The notes beneath the pieces were generated by a model. That model saw only the letters and a program-made list of their open reading frames with translations, had not been told where the DNA came from and made no database searches. A DNA stretch of 64,000 nucleotides, from positions 2,232,001-2,296,000 of the forward strand of contig NZ_CP015880.1 in the NCBI RefSeq assembly GCF_000697965.2. The letters are read 5' to 3'. The translations under genes were made by a program, and so were the position numbers. The stretch's first letter is position 1. Each line of letters starts with the position of its first letter. This document shows, one piece after another, positions 48,607 through 56,914 of the stretch. This DNA is from Ensifer adhaerens. Its GTDB lineage: Bacteria > Pseudomonadota > Alphaproteobacteria > Rhizobiales > Rhizobiaceae.

Positions 48607-49857
48607 ATGAATGAAATCGCTTCCGACGTTGGCTTTGGCAGAAAAAATCCGAAGCTGAAAAACGCCCTGCTCCAGCACAAGACCCTCTCCCTCGCAGGCT
48701 TCTCGGAACGTCTGTTCGGCCTGCTCTTTTCGGGCCTCGTCTATCCGCAGATCTGGGAAGATCCGATCGTCGACATGGAGGCGATGCAACTGACCCCGGA
48801 AAGCCGGATCGTCACCATCGGCTCCGGCGGCTGCAACATGCTGACCTATCTGTCGGCCGGCCCACGGAAAATAGACGTCGTCGACCTCAACCCGCACCAT
48901 ATCGCGCTCAACCGCCTGAAGCTCGCAGCCTTCCGCCATCTGCCGAGCCACAAGGATGTCACGCGCTTCCTGGCGATCCAGGGCACGACGACCAACGTCC
49001 AGGCTTTCGATCTATTCCTCGCGCCGAAGCTTGATACAGCGACGCGCAGCTACTGGACCCGCCGCGACATGACCGGTCGCCGGCGTATCGGCGTCTTTGG
49101 CCGCAATATCTACCGCACCGGTCTGCTCGGCCGCTTCATTGCAGCCAGCCACCTGCTTGCCCGCCTGCACGGCGTCAATCCGGAGGACTTCGTCCAGGCG
49201 CGCTCCATGCGCGAACAGCGGCAGTTCTTCGACGAGCGCCTGGCGCCTCTCTTCGATCGTCCCGTCATCCGCTGGATCACCGGGCGCAAGAGCTCCCTCT
49301 TCGGCCTCGGCATTCCGCCGCAGCAGTTCGACGAGCTCGCAAGCCTGAGTGCCGAAAAGTCGCTCGCCGCCGTTCTGCGCCATCGCCTGGAAAAGCTCAC
49401 CTGTCACTTCCCGCTGCGCGAAAACTACTTCGCCTGGCAGGCCTTCGGCCGCCGCTACCCGCTGCCGCATGAAGGCGACCTGCCGCCCTATCTCGACGCC
49501 GGCGCCTATGAGGCGATCCGCAACAATGCCGAGCGCGTCGAGGTACATCACGCAAGCTTCACCGAGCTTCTCGCCGGCAAATCCGCCGGCTCGGTCGACC
49601 GCTATATCCTGCTCGACGCGCAGGACTGGATGACCGACCAGCAGCTGAACGACCTCTGGACCGAGATCACCCGCACGGCGGATGAGGGCGCAGTCGTGAT
49701 CTTCCGCACGGCGGCGGAAGACAGCATCCTGCCCGGCCGTGTCTCCCCGGCCCTGCTCGACCAGTGGCACTACGATGCCGAAACCTCGCTACGGCTCGGC
49801 GCCGAAGACCGCTCCGCCATCTATGGCGGCTTCCACATCTACCGCAGGAAGGGCTGA
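48607..49857 (+). CDS. btaA: SAM:diacylglycerol 3-amino-3-carboxypropyltransferase BtaA
   Basis: BtaA moves the aminocarboxypropyl group of SAM to diacylglycerol, giving diacylglyceryl-homoserine, the first step to the betaine lipid DGTS. The 416-residue protein has LVYPQIWEDPIVDMEAM, the SAM-site segment ESRIVTIGSGGCNMLTYL and VVDLNPHHIALNRLKLAA, and the late LLDAQDWMTD. The adjacent N-methyltransferase gene is decisive for the call. In S. meliloti these lipids replace phospholipids when phosphate is scarce. The protein is probably membrane-associated. A PHO-box-like site lies about 50-75 bases upstream. Confidence 0.95.
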   Translation: MNEIASDVGFGRKNPKLKNALLQHKTLSLAGFSERLFGLLFSGLVYPQIWEDPIVDMEAMQLTPESRIVTIGSGGCNMLTYLSAGPRKIDVVDLNPHHIALNRLKLAAFRHLPSHKDVTRFLAIQGTTTNVQAFDLFLAPKLDTATRSYWTRRDMTGRRRIGVFGRNIYRTGLLGRFIAASHLLARLHGVNPEDFVQARSMREQRQFFDERLAPLFDRPVIRWITGRKSSLFGLGIPPQQFDELASLSAEKSLAAVLRHRLEKLTCHFPLRENYFAWQAFGRRYPLPHEGDLPPYLDAGAYEAIRNNAERVEVHHASFTELLAGKSAGSVDRYILLDAQDWMTDQQLNDLWTEITRTADEGAVVIFRTAAEDSILPGRVSPALLDQWHYDAETSLRLGAEDRSAIYGGFHIYRRKG

Positions 49858-49860
49858 GAC

Positions 49861-50529
49861 GTGCAACAGGCCGGGATCTCCCACGCGCGGCGCATGGACC
49901 ACATGTACCGCTATCAGCGGCACTTCTACGATCTCACGCGGAAGTACTACCTCTTCGGCCGCGACACGCTGATCCGCGACATGAACCCGGCCTCCGGTGC
50001 CTCGGTGCTTGAGGTCGGCTGCGGCACCGGCCGCAATCTGGCGCTGATCGGCCGCTGTTTCCCGTCGGCCCGCCTGTTCGGGCTCGACATATCCCAGGAA
50101 ATGTTGACCTCGGCCGGCGCGAAGCTCAACCGTGGCGGCAACAGGCGCGCCACGCTGCATGTCGCCGACGCAACGGACTTCGATCCGGCGATCTTCGGCG
50201 AAAGGGGTTTCGATCACATCGTCATCTCCTACTCGCTGTCGATGATCCCCGACTGGCAGAAGGCGATCGACGCGGCGATCACAGCGCTTAATCCGGGCGG
50301 CTCGCTGCACATTGCCGATTTCGGCCAGCAGGAACGCCTGCCGACGAGCTTCCGCCGGGCGCTGCACGGCTGGCTCAACCGCTTTCACGTGACGCCGCGC
50401 GAGCGGCTGTTCGACGTGTTACGCGAGAAAGCCCGCGAAAATGGCGCCGATCTCGAGCGGCGCACGATCGGCCGCGGCTATGCCTGGCTCGCCGTCTATC
50501 ACCGCCCTTCCGTGGCGATCGCCGACTGA
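49861..50529 (+). CDS. btaB: Diacylglyceryl-homoserine N-methyltransferase BtaB
   Basis: BtaB methylates the homoserine nitrogen of BtaA's product three times to finish DGTS. The 222-residue class I SAM methyltransferase has motif I VLEVGCGTGRNLALI (about 49-63), the acidic strand-2 end LFGLDIS, and the motif HIVISYSLSMIPDW. It starts with GTG, 3 bases after the btaA stop, so the two are surely co-transcribed. A terminator follows at 50586. Confidence 0.95.
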   Translation: MQQAGISHARRMDHMYRYQRHFYDLTRKYYLFGRDTLIRDMNPASGASVLEVGCGTGRNLALIGRCFPSARLFGLDISQEMLTSAGAKLNRGGNRRATLHVADATDFDPAIFGERGFDHIVISYSLSMIPDWQKAIDAAITALNPGGSLHIADFGQQERLPTSFRRALHGWLNRFHVTPRERLFDVLREKARENGADLERRTIGRGYAWLAVYHRPSVAIAD

Positions 50530-50585
50530 ACGGCAGGCGGTTTACACAAAGGTTTTGCATCCCGCCTGAGGGCAGCCATTCCGGC

Positions 50586-50625
50586 AAGCGCCGAAACCGC
50601 CTGGTTTTCGGCGCTTTTGCGCTTT
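50586..50625 (+). terminator. Terminator after btaAB
   Basis: Perfect 11-bp stem AAGCGCCGAAA (50586-50596) with TTTCGGCGCTT (50606-50616), followed by TTGCGCTTTTC. Confidence 0.65.
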
Positions 50626-50646
50626 TCTGCCGTCCGCAATTCCCGC

Positions 50647-50675
50647 TTGAGCTAACTCAATTTTTACGATGATAT
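50647..50675 (+). promoter_or_regulatory. Candidate promoter of the GH25 gene
   Basis: TTGAGC (50647-50652), 17 bases, then TGATAT (50670-50675). The -35 hexamer is part of a small inverted repeat TTGAGCTAACTCAA (50647-50660), which might be an operator. It lies about 95 bases before the start codon. Confidence 0.35.
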
Positions 50676-50768
50676 GGTGAAAATGGGGTTCACGCCTCAC
50701 TGGGGAAATCACCGACAGGAAGCCATCGTGTGAGGCAGGATCATCGATCGTCTCTAGACAGGAAAATC

Positions 50769-51560
50769 ATGCGCCGGCTTCTCCTGGCTCTCTTGCCGCT
50801 TGCCACCCTTCTTTCCGGCTGCTCGTCGACCGACTATGACCTGATGCAGACGGCATCGATCCCGCCGCGCTTCCACGATACGGACCCGCAGAACTTCGGC
50901 GACCGGACCCCGCAGCACCACAATATCCACGGCATCGACGTTTCGAAATGGAATGGCGATATCGACTGGATGAAGGTGAAGAACTCGGGCGTCTCCTTCG
51001 CCTTCATCAAGGCGACGGAAGGCAAGGACCGGGTCGATACCCGCTTTCCCGAATACTGGCAGAAGGCACGGGCCGCCGGCATCCCTTATGCGCCCTATCA
51101 CTTCTACTATTTCTGCTCGACCGCCGACGACCAGGCCGATTGGTTCATCGCCAACGTGCCGAAGAGCGCCGTCTACCTGCCGCCGGTTCTCGACGTCGAG
51201 TGGAACGGCGAATCGAAGACCTGCCGCCATCGCCCGACGCCGGACGAAGTGCGCGTCGAGATGAAGCGCTTCATGGACCGGCTCGAAGCCCATTACGGCA
51301 AGCGCCCGATCATCTACACCTCGGTCGACTTCCACCGCGACAATCTCGTCGACCAGTTCAAGGAACATCACTTCTGGGTGCGCTCGGTCGCCAAGCATCC
51401 GGGTGAGGTCTACGTCGAGCGCCGCTGGGCGTTCTGGCAATATACCAGCACCGGGGTCATCCCCGGCATCGACGGCGCCACCGATATCAATGTCTTCGCC
51501 GGCTCGGCGAAAAACTGGAAGAACTGGGTCGCCGCGGTCTCGCAGCCGAAGCAGAACTGA
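50769..51560 (+). CDS. Lipoprotein GH25 lysozyme
   Basis: The 263-residue product has a lipoprotein signal (LLPLATLLSGC, Cys near residue 18) and a GH25 (Chalaropsis-type) muramidase domain. The domain has GIDVSKWNGDIDW with the first catalytic Asp and FAFIKATEG. It also has YAPYHFYYF, LDVEWNGES with the catalytic Asp/Glu pair, and FWQYTSTGVIPGI near the end. It would cut MurNAc-GlcNAc bonds in the periplasm. The start at MRRLLLALLP follows AGGAAAATC. It stands directly upstream of an MltB-like gene on the same strand (138 bases). Confidence 0.9.
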   Translation: MRRLLLALLPLATLLSGCSSTDYDLMQTASIPPRFHDTDPQNFGDRTPQHHNIHGIDVSKWNGDIDWMKVKNSGVSFAFIKATEGKDRVDTRFPEYWQKARAAGIPYAPYHFYYFCSTADDQADWFIANVPKSAVYLPPVLDVEWNGESKTCRHRPTPDEVRVEMKRFMDRLEAHYGKRPIIYTSVDFHRDNLVDQFKEHHFWVRSVAKHPGEVYVERRWAFWQYTSTGVIPGIDGATDINVFAGSAKNWKNWVAAVSQPKQN

Positions 51561-51698
51561 CATTCCTGCCGACAGGTGCGGCAGGAAGACCCATTTTCTT
51601 CTTTCGGTCATAATGCTCTGAGAGAGCAACGACAGATTTCGCAGCGATTTGATTGCCCGTGGTGGTGCAAGGCGCCCCACGGCAAAGAAAGGAATTTC

Positions 51699-52931
51699 AT
51701 GATGACCCGCACAGCCCGGCGCGCGCTTGCCTCCGTCGCTCTTCTGGCGCTGACCGCCTCGGCCGCCGCCGCCCAGACCGCAGCCTCGACAGGCGCGAAG
51801 ACGGCATCCCCGGCCGTTGCCTGCGGTGGCGATCTCGCAACCTTCCTTCAGGGCGTGAAGGCCGAAGCGGTCGCCAAGGGCGTTCCGGCCGATGTCGCTG
51901 ACCGGGCGCTCGCCGGTGCCGCCATCAATGAAAAGGTGCTCAGCCGCGACCGCACCCAGGGCGTCTTCAAGCAGACCTTCACCGAATTCTCCAAGCGCAC
52001 CGTCAGCAAGTCGCGCCTCGATATCGGCCAGCAGAAAATGAAGGAATATGCTGACGTCTTTGCTCGCGCTGAGAAAGAATTCGGCGTGCCGGCCCCGGTC
52101 ATCACCGCCTTCTGGGCGATGGAGACCGACTTCGGCGCCGTCCAGGGCGACTTCAACACCCGCGACGCGCTGGTGACGCTGTCCCACGACTGCCGCCGTC
52201 CAGAGATGTTCCGCCCGCAGCTGATCGCGGCGATCGAGATGGTCCAGCATGGCGACCTCGACCCGGCGACGACGACAGGCGCCTGGGCCGGCGAGATCGG
52301 CCAGGTGCAGATGCTGCCAGAAGACATCATCGCCTATGGCGTCGATGGCGACGGCGACGGCCACGTGAACCTGAAGAAGAGCTCGCCCGACGCGATCCTG
52401 ACCGCCGCCAAGTTCATCCAGAGCCTCGGCTACAAGGCTGGCCAGCCGGTAATCCAGGAAGTCAGCGTTCCCGAGCAACTCCCCTGGGAAAAGACCGGCC
52501 TGCAGCCGGGCATGAAGGCCAGCGACTGGTTCGCGCTCGGCGTCAAGCCGCGCAACGGCGACACCGCCTTCGGCAACCTCGAAGCCTCGCTGGTGCTGCC
52601 GCAGGGCCGCAAGGGCGTGGCCTTCCTCACCTACCCCAACTTCAACGTCTATCTCGAATGGAACCAGTCGTTCATCTACACAACATCTGCCGCCTATTTC
52701 GCGACCCGTCTCGGCGGCGCGCCGACCTATGAAGGCGGCAATCCGGAACCGGGCCTCGACGACACCGGCATGAAGGCACTGCAGAGCAAGCTGCAGACGC
52801 TCGGCCACGATGTCGGCAAGATCGACGGCATCCTCGGCTCCGGCACCCGTGCGGCACTCCAGAAGGAGCAGCTCCGCCTCGGCCGTCCGGCCGACGGCTG
52901 GGCGACGCTCGAACTCCTGAACGCGCTTTAA
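51699..52931 (+). CDS. MltB-like lytic murein transglycosylase with peptidoglycan-binding domain
   Basis: The 410-residue product has a signal peptide (ending AAAQ, about residue 27). A GH103 catalytic domain follows, with the catalytic Glu in FWAMETDFGAVQGDF, TLSHDCRRPEMFRPQLIAA and AGEIGQVQMLPEDIIAYG, with GDGDGHVNL typical of the fold. A C-terminal peptidoglycan-binding domain begins GMKALQSKLQTLGHDVGKIDG. No lipobox is seen, so it is likely soluble in the periplasm. AAAGGAATTTC fixes the start. A strong terminator follows. Confidence 0.92.
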   Translation: MMTRTARRALASVALLALTASAAAAQTAASTGAKTASPAVACGGDLATFLQGVKAEAVAKGVPADVADRALAGAAINEKVLSRDRTQGVFKQTFTEFSKRTVSKSRLDIGQQKMKEYADVFARAEKEFGVPAPVITAFWAMETDFGAVQGDFNTRDALVTLSHDCRRPEMFRPQLIAAIEMVQHGDLDPATTTGAWAGEIGQVQMLPEDIIAYGVDGDGDGHVNLKKSSPDAILTAAKFIQSLGYKAGQPVIQEVSVPEQLPWEKTGLQPGMKASDWFALGVKPRNGDTAFGNLEASLVLPQGRKGVAFLTYPNFNVYLEWNQSFIYTTSAAYFATRLGGAPTYEGGNPEPGLDDTGMKALQSKLQTLGHDVGKIDGILGSGTRAALQKEQLRLGRPADGWATLELLNAL

Positions 52932-52957
52932 GCCCGAACCGCAGTTTCAAAACCATG

Positions 52958-52991
52958 ACCCCGGAGATCGGATCGATCTCCGGGGTTTTTT
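52958..52991 (+). terminator. Rho-independent terminator after the MltB-like gene
   Basis: A 13-bp stem (52958-52970 with 52974-52986, arms of CCCCGGAGATCG type) is followed by a T-run to 52991. Confidence 0.92.
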
Positions 52992-53225
52992 CATGCCACA
53001 ACGACCGACCGGATCCCGGTTGATGAGAGCCCACCGGCTCGCCCCCACGCATGCGGCCCTCATCATCGCCGCAAGAACCGGGTGGTTCCGCCGGGCGTGC
53101 CGGGTTATGTATCATGTGTCGGAGCACAACCGATCCGGGAGCGGTAACCAGGCGCTTGCGCCATGGCGTCCACCCGGCGGAGGGAGACTGACGCCACCAC
53201 GCAATCAGCACGGATAGGCATCACC

Positions 53226-54164
53226 ATGAATGCGCGAAGCACCGTCGATGGCAATCAGATGAGCGCCGGGACCTGGGCGCTGCTTGCCCTGCTCGGCCTG
53301 ATCTGGGGCGGATCGTTCTTCTTCGCCCGCGTTGCCGTCGCCCATGTGCCGCCCTTCACGCTGGTGTTCCTGCGTTTGGGCCTGGCAGCCCTGGCGCTGC
53401 ATATCTACATCCGCGGCCGCTTCGGCATGTACGAGGCGCTTGCCGGCCGCTGGCGCGAATTCGCGCTGATGGGGCTGATCAACAACGCCATTCCGCACGC
53501 CTTCATCTTCCTTGGACAAACCCATATCGGCGCCGGACTGGCGGCGATCCTCAACGCCACGACGCCGGTCTGGAAGGTGATCATCGCCAACATGGCGACC
53601 GAGGACGAGAAGCTGAGTTCCGCCAAGATCGCCGGCTGTCTGCTCGGGCTCGCCGGCACCGTCGTCCTGATCGGGCCGAGCGCCGTTGCCGGTCTCTTCG
53701 GCACCACAAGCAGCGTGCCGCTCTGGGCGCTGCTGCTGCCGGTGCTTGCCGCCATCAGCTATGGTTTTGCGGCGACCTACGGCAAACGCTTCCGCGATCT
53801 CGCGCCTCCCGTGACGGCCGCAGGCCAGCTGACCGCCTCGACGCTGATCGCGCTGCCGGTGGCCGCCTTTACGGACACGCCCTGGCTGCTGCCGATGCCG
53901 CCCGTCGAGGTGATCCTGTCGATCCTCGGCCTGGCGCTGGTTTCGACGGCCTATGCCTACATCTTTTTTTTCCGCATCATGCGCGCGGCCGGCGCCACCA
54001 ATGCCTCACTGGTCACCCTGCTGGTGCCGCCAAGCGCGATCCTGCTCGGCTACCTCTTTCTCGGCGAGACGCTGCAGGCGGCCGATTTTGCCGGCATGGT
54101 GCTGATCGCCCTTGGCCTCGCCGTGCTCGACGGTCGAATCCTGCGTTTCAGGCGGGTCGCCTGA
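53226..54164 (+). CDS. EamA-family (DMT) transporter
   Basis: The 312-residue inner-membrane protein has ten helices in two EamA repeats. The first is LLGLIWGGSFFFARVAVAHVPP to LILNAT-like AAILNATTPVWKV, the second ends SAILLGYLFLGETL. Family members export amino acids or metabolites. The substrate is unknown. The start MNARSTVDGN has a weak ribosome site (ATAGGCATC), and the frame is open upstream, but no better start exists. A run of eight T's at about 53963-53973 inside the gene does not break the frame. Confidence 0.86.
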   Translation: MNARSTVDGNQMSAGTWALLALLGLIWGGSFFFARVAVAHVPPFTLVFLRLGLAALALHIYIRGRFGMYEALAGRWREFALMGLINNAIPHAFIFLGQTHIGAGLAAILNATTPVWKVIIANMATEDEKLSSAKIAGCLLGLAGTVVLIGPSAVAGLFGTTSSVPLWALLLPVLAAISYGFAATYGKRFRDLAPPVTAAGQLTASTLIALPVAAFTDTPWLLPMPPVEVILSILGLALVSTAYAYIFFFRIMRAAGATNASLVTLLVPPSAILLGYLFLGETLQAADFAGMVLIALGLAVLDGRILRFRRVA

Positions 54165-54489
54165 CATCTGATCGTGGTCGGTTACAGGAAAAGCCCACAC
54201 ACCTTGAGTGCTTCGCACCGCGTGAAAAAGACATGGTTTGCGGGGGAATCGACGGCCGATTTTCGTCCCGCTCCGGGCCACTCACGCACGGTAACAAACG
54301 TTTATATTAACCTTGGTGAAGCGATTGTGAAAAAAATGTGGCAGCCTGGAAAATTAAATAAAATCAGAACTATAGGCCTGTGAATAAGGCAGCGCCGGCT
54401 CACGCATTTCGCACTGCAGCACAAGTTTCCCTTTAACGTGTCGTGATTTCGCCCTATGTTTTAACGCGTTAACGCAGGGAGGGTCTTCC
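54165..54489. other. Gap of 325 bases before the miniprotein gene
   Basis: The part at 54290-54380 is unusually AT-rich compared with the rest of the window and contains a very short frame (MWQPGKLNKI...) that I do not trust. The end of the gap holds the promoter described at 54432-54472. Confidence 0.5.
54432..54472 (+). promoter_or_regulatory. Promoter with overlapping palindrome for the miniprotein
   Basis: TTTAAC (54432-54437), 17 bases, then TATGTT (54455-54460) resembles the rhizobial sigma-70 pattern. The perfect 12-bp palindrome TTAACGCGTTAA (54461-54472) directly follows, at the expected transcription start, an operator-like place. Confidence 0.45.
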
Positions 54490-54567
54490 ATGGGCCTTAC
54501 ACATTCGCTGAATGTCATCATGATCAGTGCAGCGTTCGTATTCGTGGCCACGATGCTCTTCATCTGA
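54490..54567 (+). CDS. 25-residue membrane miniprotein
   Basis: The frame codes 25 residues: a short polar start (MGLTHSLN) and then a single hydrophobic stretch (VIMISAAFVFVATMLFI) that would span the inner membrane. The start is supported by GGGAGGGTCTTCC just upstream, a plausible promoter, and a very strong terminator 119 bases after the stop. Together these make a complete small transcription unit, which is the main reason to call it. It resembles small single-helix proteins I have seen annotated in rhizobia, but I cannot confirm conservation. It may act as a membrane-protein partner. The transcript (about 54466-54725) could also have an RNA function in its 3' part. Confidence 0.55.
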   Translation: MGLTHSLNVIMISAAFVFVATMLFI

Positions 54568-54907
54568 GGAGCGGCCGCTGAGAGTCCAAACCGAATAGGG
54601 ACTTAAATTTCCGGGAAACCATTTTGCAGCACCAAGCCAGTTAGACCGCCAAGAGAGCATAAGGTCTAGACGCTGCGACAAACGAGAAAGCGCCTGAAGA
54701 TCGATCTTCGGGCGCTTTCCTTTTTGGTGGATGCTGTAGCGATCGGGACGCTTGCTGCGACCGCAGCCGAAGAGACCCCAAAAGGCATGGAGCCATACCA
54801 AAGCGCGGCGGCGACCTCTGTCTGCCAGGACACGCGGCGCGTTCGCAGCCATTCGGAAGTTCAACATGGCGAAGCGCACCTTGCCCGTCGCAAGGTGCGA
54901 GCGAAGG
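54568..54907. other. Gap of 340 bases between the miniprotein and metF
   Basis: It holds the miniprotein's 3' untranslated region and terminator. A second hairpin lies near metF: CGCACCTTGC (54875-54884) with GCAAGGTGCG (54890-54899). It is a possible metF transcript end, though without T's. Confidence 0.5.
54686..54725 (+). terminator. Strong rho-independent terminator of the miniprotein unit
   Basis: Two 17-base arms (54686-54702 and 54703-54719) pair with only one mismatch and are followed by CTTTTT. Confidence 0.9.
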
Positions 54908-55855
54908 TCAGGCGGCCGCGCCGGCCGCCACCATCCGCGGTGCATCGATCGCGCCCACCGCTTCCACAGAGGCCCGCTCGAAACCGACGAGATCCAGCAC
55001 GGCTGTCACCAGCGGCGTGCGGTTCATCGAATAGATATGGAAATCGCGTACGCCGCGCCGGGCGAGATCGACGATCTGCTCGGCGGCGATGTGGGTCGCC
55101 TCCTTGAAGCGCTCGACCGGCTGGTCCTCGAGATGCACGAGCCGCGTGACGATCGCCTCCGGCACGGTGGCGCCACAGAGGCCAGCGAATTTCTGCACCT
55201 GCGCCAGATTGTTGATCGGCAGAATGCCCGGCACGATCGGGATGTTGACGCCAGCGCGCCGCACTCGTTCGAGGTAGCGCTCGAAATCATTGTTGTCGAA
55301 GAAGAATTGGGTCAGGGCCCGGGTTGCGCCCGCATCGACCTTGCGCTTCAGCATGTCGATGTCAGCGGCGACGTCAGGGCTTTCCGGGTGCTTCTCCGGA
55401 TAGGAGGAGACGGAAATCTCGATGTCGTCCCCGCGCGCACGGATCGCCCGCACGAGGTCGGTGCTGCTGGCGTAACCCTCGGGATGCGGCTGGTAAGTGC
55501 TGCCGATGCCGCCCTGGGGATCGCCGCGCAGCGCCACGAAGTGGCGGACGCCGAAGCTGAGATACTCGTCGATCACGGCATCGACCTCCGCCTTCGGCGC
55601 GCCGACGCAGGTCAGGTGCGCAGCGGTATTGGCAAAGCCGCTTTCCGCGATCAAGCGCCTGACCGTCGTCAGCGAACGCGCCTTGGTCGAGCCGCCGGCG
55701 CCGTAGGTGACGGTGATGAAGGCCGGACCGAAGGCCGAAAGGTCGTCTGCCGTCTGGAAGAGCTGCGCTTCCATCTCGTCGGTCTTGGGCGGGAAATATT
55801 CGAAGGAGAGCCGGAGATTGCCGCGTTCGGCCGGGTAAAGCGTCTGTGCCGTCAT
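54908..55855 (-). CDS. metF: Methylenetetrahydrofolate reductase
   Basis: MetF reduces methylene- to methyl-tetrahydrofolate, the methyl donor for methionine synthesis. The 315-residue flavoprotein has FEYFPPKTDEMEAQL (family start), ITVTYGAGGSTKARS, the FAD-site stretch HFVALRGDPQGG, and TQFFFDNNDFERYLERVRRAGV. The ATG lies 2 bases after the stop of the ArsR-methyltransferase gene, so both form one unit. That pairing suggests regulation by methionine-cycle metabolites. Confidence 0.96.
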   Translation of the reverse strand: MTAQTLYPAERGNLRLSFEYFPPKTDEMEAQLFQTADDLSAFGPAFITVTYGAGGSTKARSLTTVRRLIAESGFANTAAHLTCVGAPKAEVDAVIDEYLSFGVRHFVALRGDPQGGIGSTYQPHPEGYASSTDLVRAIRARGDDIEISVSSYPEKHPESPDVAADIDMLKRKVDAGATRALTQFFFDNNDFERYLERVRRAGVNIPIVPGILPINNLAQVQKFAGLCGATVPEAIVTRLVHLEDQPVERFKEATHIAAEQIVDLARRGVRDFHIYSMNRTPLVTAVLDLVGFERASVEAVGAIDAPRMVAAGAAA

Positions 55856-55857
55856 TA

Positions 55858-56877
55858 TTATACTCCCCCCGCCTGGACACGCGGCCGCGGCGTTTCATTC
55901 TCGTTCACGGCCCGCCGATCACGCGCGAGCCAGATCGTCACCGTCAATTTTCCATCATTCGCCCCCTCAGGCGAAAGATCCGTGGTCTTCTCGAGCACAA
56001 GGCCAGCCTTCGCCAGCCAATCGGCCATCGCCTGGTGCGAGAAGCCGAGGCGCGCATGGGCGTGCTCGTCGCGCAGATGCTCAAGTCCGTGCGGCGCGAA
56101 GTCGATGATGACCAGCCGTCCACCCGGCATCAGCATGCGCGCGGCTTCCGCGATCGCGGCTTCCGGCTCTTCGAGGAAATGCAGCACCTGGTGAATGGTG
56201 ACGAGGTCGAAGGTCTGGCCGTCGAGCGGCAGGTTAAAGATGTCCCCATGGCGGATCGACGCCTTGGTGATGCCAGCGCGATCGAGATTGGAGCGCGCCA
56301 CCGCAAGCATGTCGCGGCTGGCGTCGACGCCGATACCGCGCCGATAGAGGCCCTCGAAGAGCTGCAGGATGCGGCCTGTGCCGGTGCCGAGATCGAGCAA
56401 GCTTTCGACCGGCTCGTCGCCCACCATTTCGCGCAGCTTCGCCTCGACGTCACGCTCGCTGACATGCAGGCGGCGAAGCTCGTCCCAGCCGGCGGCGTTG
56501 CGGCTGAAATAGGCCTGCGCCTTCTCCGAGCGCGCCTTCTTCAAGGTGGTGAGCCGGGCTGCATCACGCGCCAACACCGCGTCGTCGACGGAGGCGGAGG
56601 CCAGCATCGCCCGCACGAGCCCGACCCGGGCACCGTCCTGACGGAGGCGGAAATAGGCCCAGGCGCCCTCCTGGTAGCGGTCGATCAGCTCGACCTCCGC
56701 CAGCAGCTTCAGATGCCTGGAAATGCGTGGCTGCGATTGACCGAGAATTTCGGTAAGATCGGTGACGGTCAGATCGCCGGCGGCGAGAAGCGCGACGAGA
56801 CGCATGCGGGTCGGCTCGCCCGCCGCCTTCAGCACGTCCACCAACGCATCCAGACCCAGTTCTCTCTGCAGAGCCAT
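55858..56877 (-). CDS. ArsR-type regulator fused to a SAM-dependent methyltransferase
   Basis: The 339-residue protein has an N-terminal winged helix of the ArsR family (LDALVDVLKAAGEPTRMRLVALLAAGDLTVTDLTEIL, with the recognition helix QSQPRISRHLKLL). The C-terminal class I methyltransferase domain has SLLDLGTGTGRILQLF near residue 155 and VTIHQVLHFLEEPEAAI. With metF 2 bases downstream, I infer a methionine-cycle regulator that senses SAM or S-adenosylhomocysteine through the methyltransferase fold. I start at ATG 56877 (MALQRELGL) because GGGGATCGCT precedes it. Longer starts (ATG 56889, GTG 56895) would overlap the palindromic operator at 56893-56914. Confidence 0.85.
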   Translation of the reverse strand: MALQRELGLDALVDVLKAAGEPTRMRLVALLAAGDLTVTDLTEILGQSQPRISRHLKLLAEVELIDRYQEGAWAYFRLRQDGARVGLVRAMLASASVDDAVLARDAARLTTLKKARSEKAQAYFSRNAAGWDELRRLHVSERDVEAKLREMVGDEPVESLLDLGTGTGRILQLFEGLYRRGIGVDASRDMLAVARSNLDRAGITKASIRHGDIFNLPLDGQTFDLVTIHQVLHFLEEPEAAIAEAARMLMPGGRLVIIDFAPHGLEHLRDEHAHARLGFSHQAMADWLAKAGLVLEKTTDLSPEGANDGKLTVTIWLARDRRAVNENETPRPRVQAGGV

Positions 56878-56892
56878 AGCGATCCCCATCAA

Positions 56893-56914
56893 CACATAAA
56901 GATATGTTTATGTG
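56893..56914. promoter_or_regulatory. Operator-like inverted repeat before the ArsR-methyltransferase gene
   Basis: CACATAAA (56893-56900) and TTTATGTG (56907-56914) are perfect 8-bp arms around GATATG. The AT-rich 22-bp palindrome is typical in size for ArsR-family operators and sits 16 bases before the chosen start codon. It fits autoregulation of the regulator-metF unit. Confidence 0.6.

Noticed and set aside
50754..52808. Long minus-strand frame opposite the GH25 and MltB-like genes
   Set aside because: No family features; both genes on the plus strand have signal peptides, catalytic motifs and ribosome sites.
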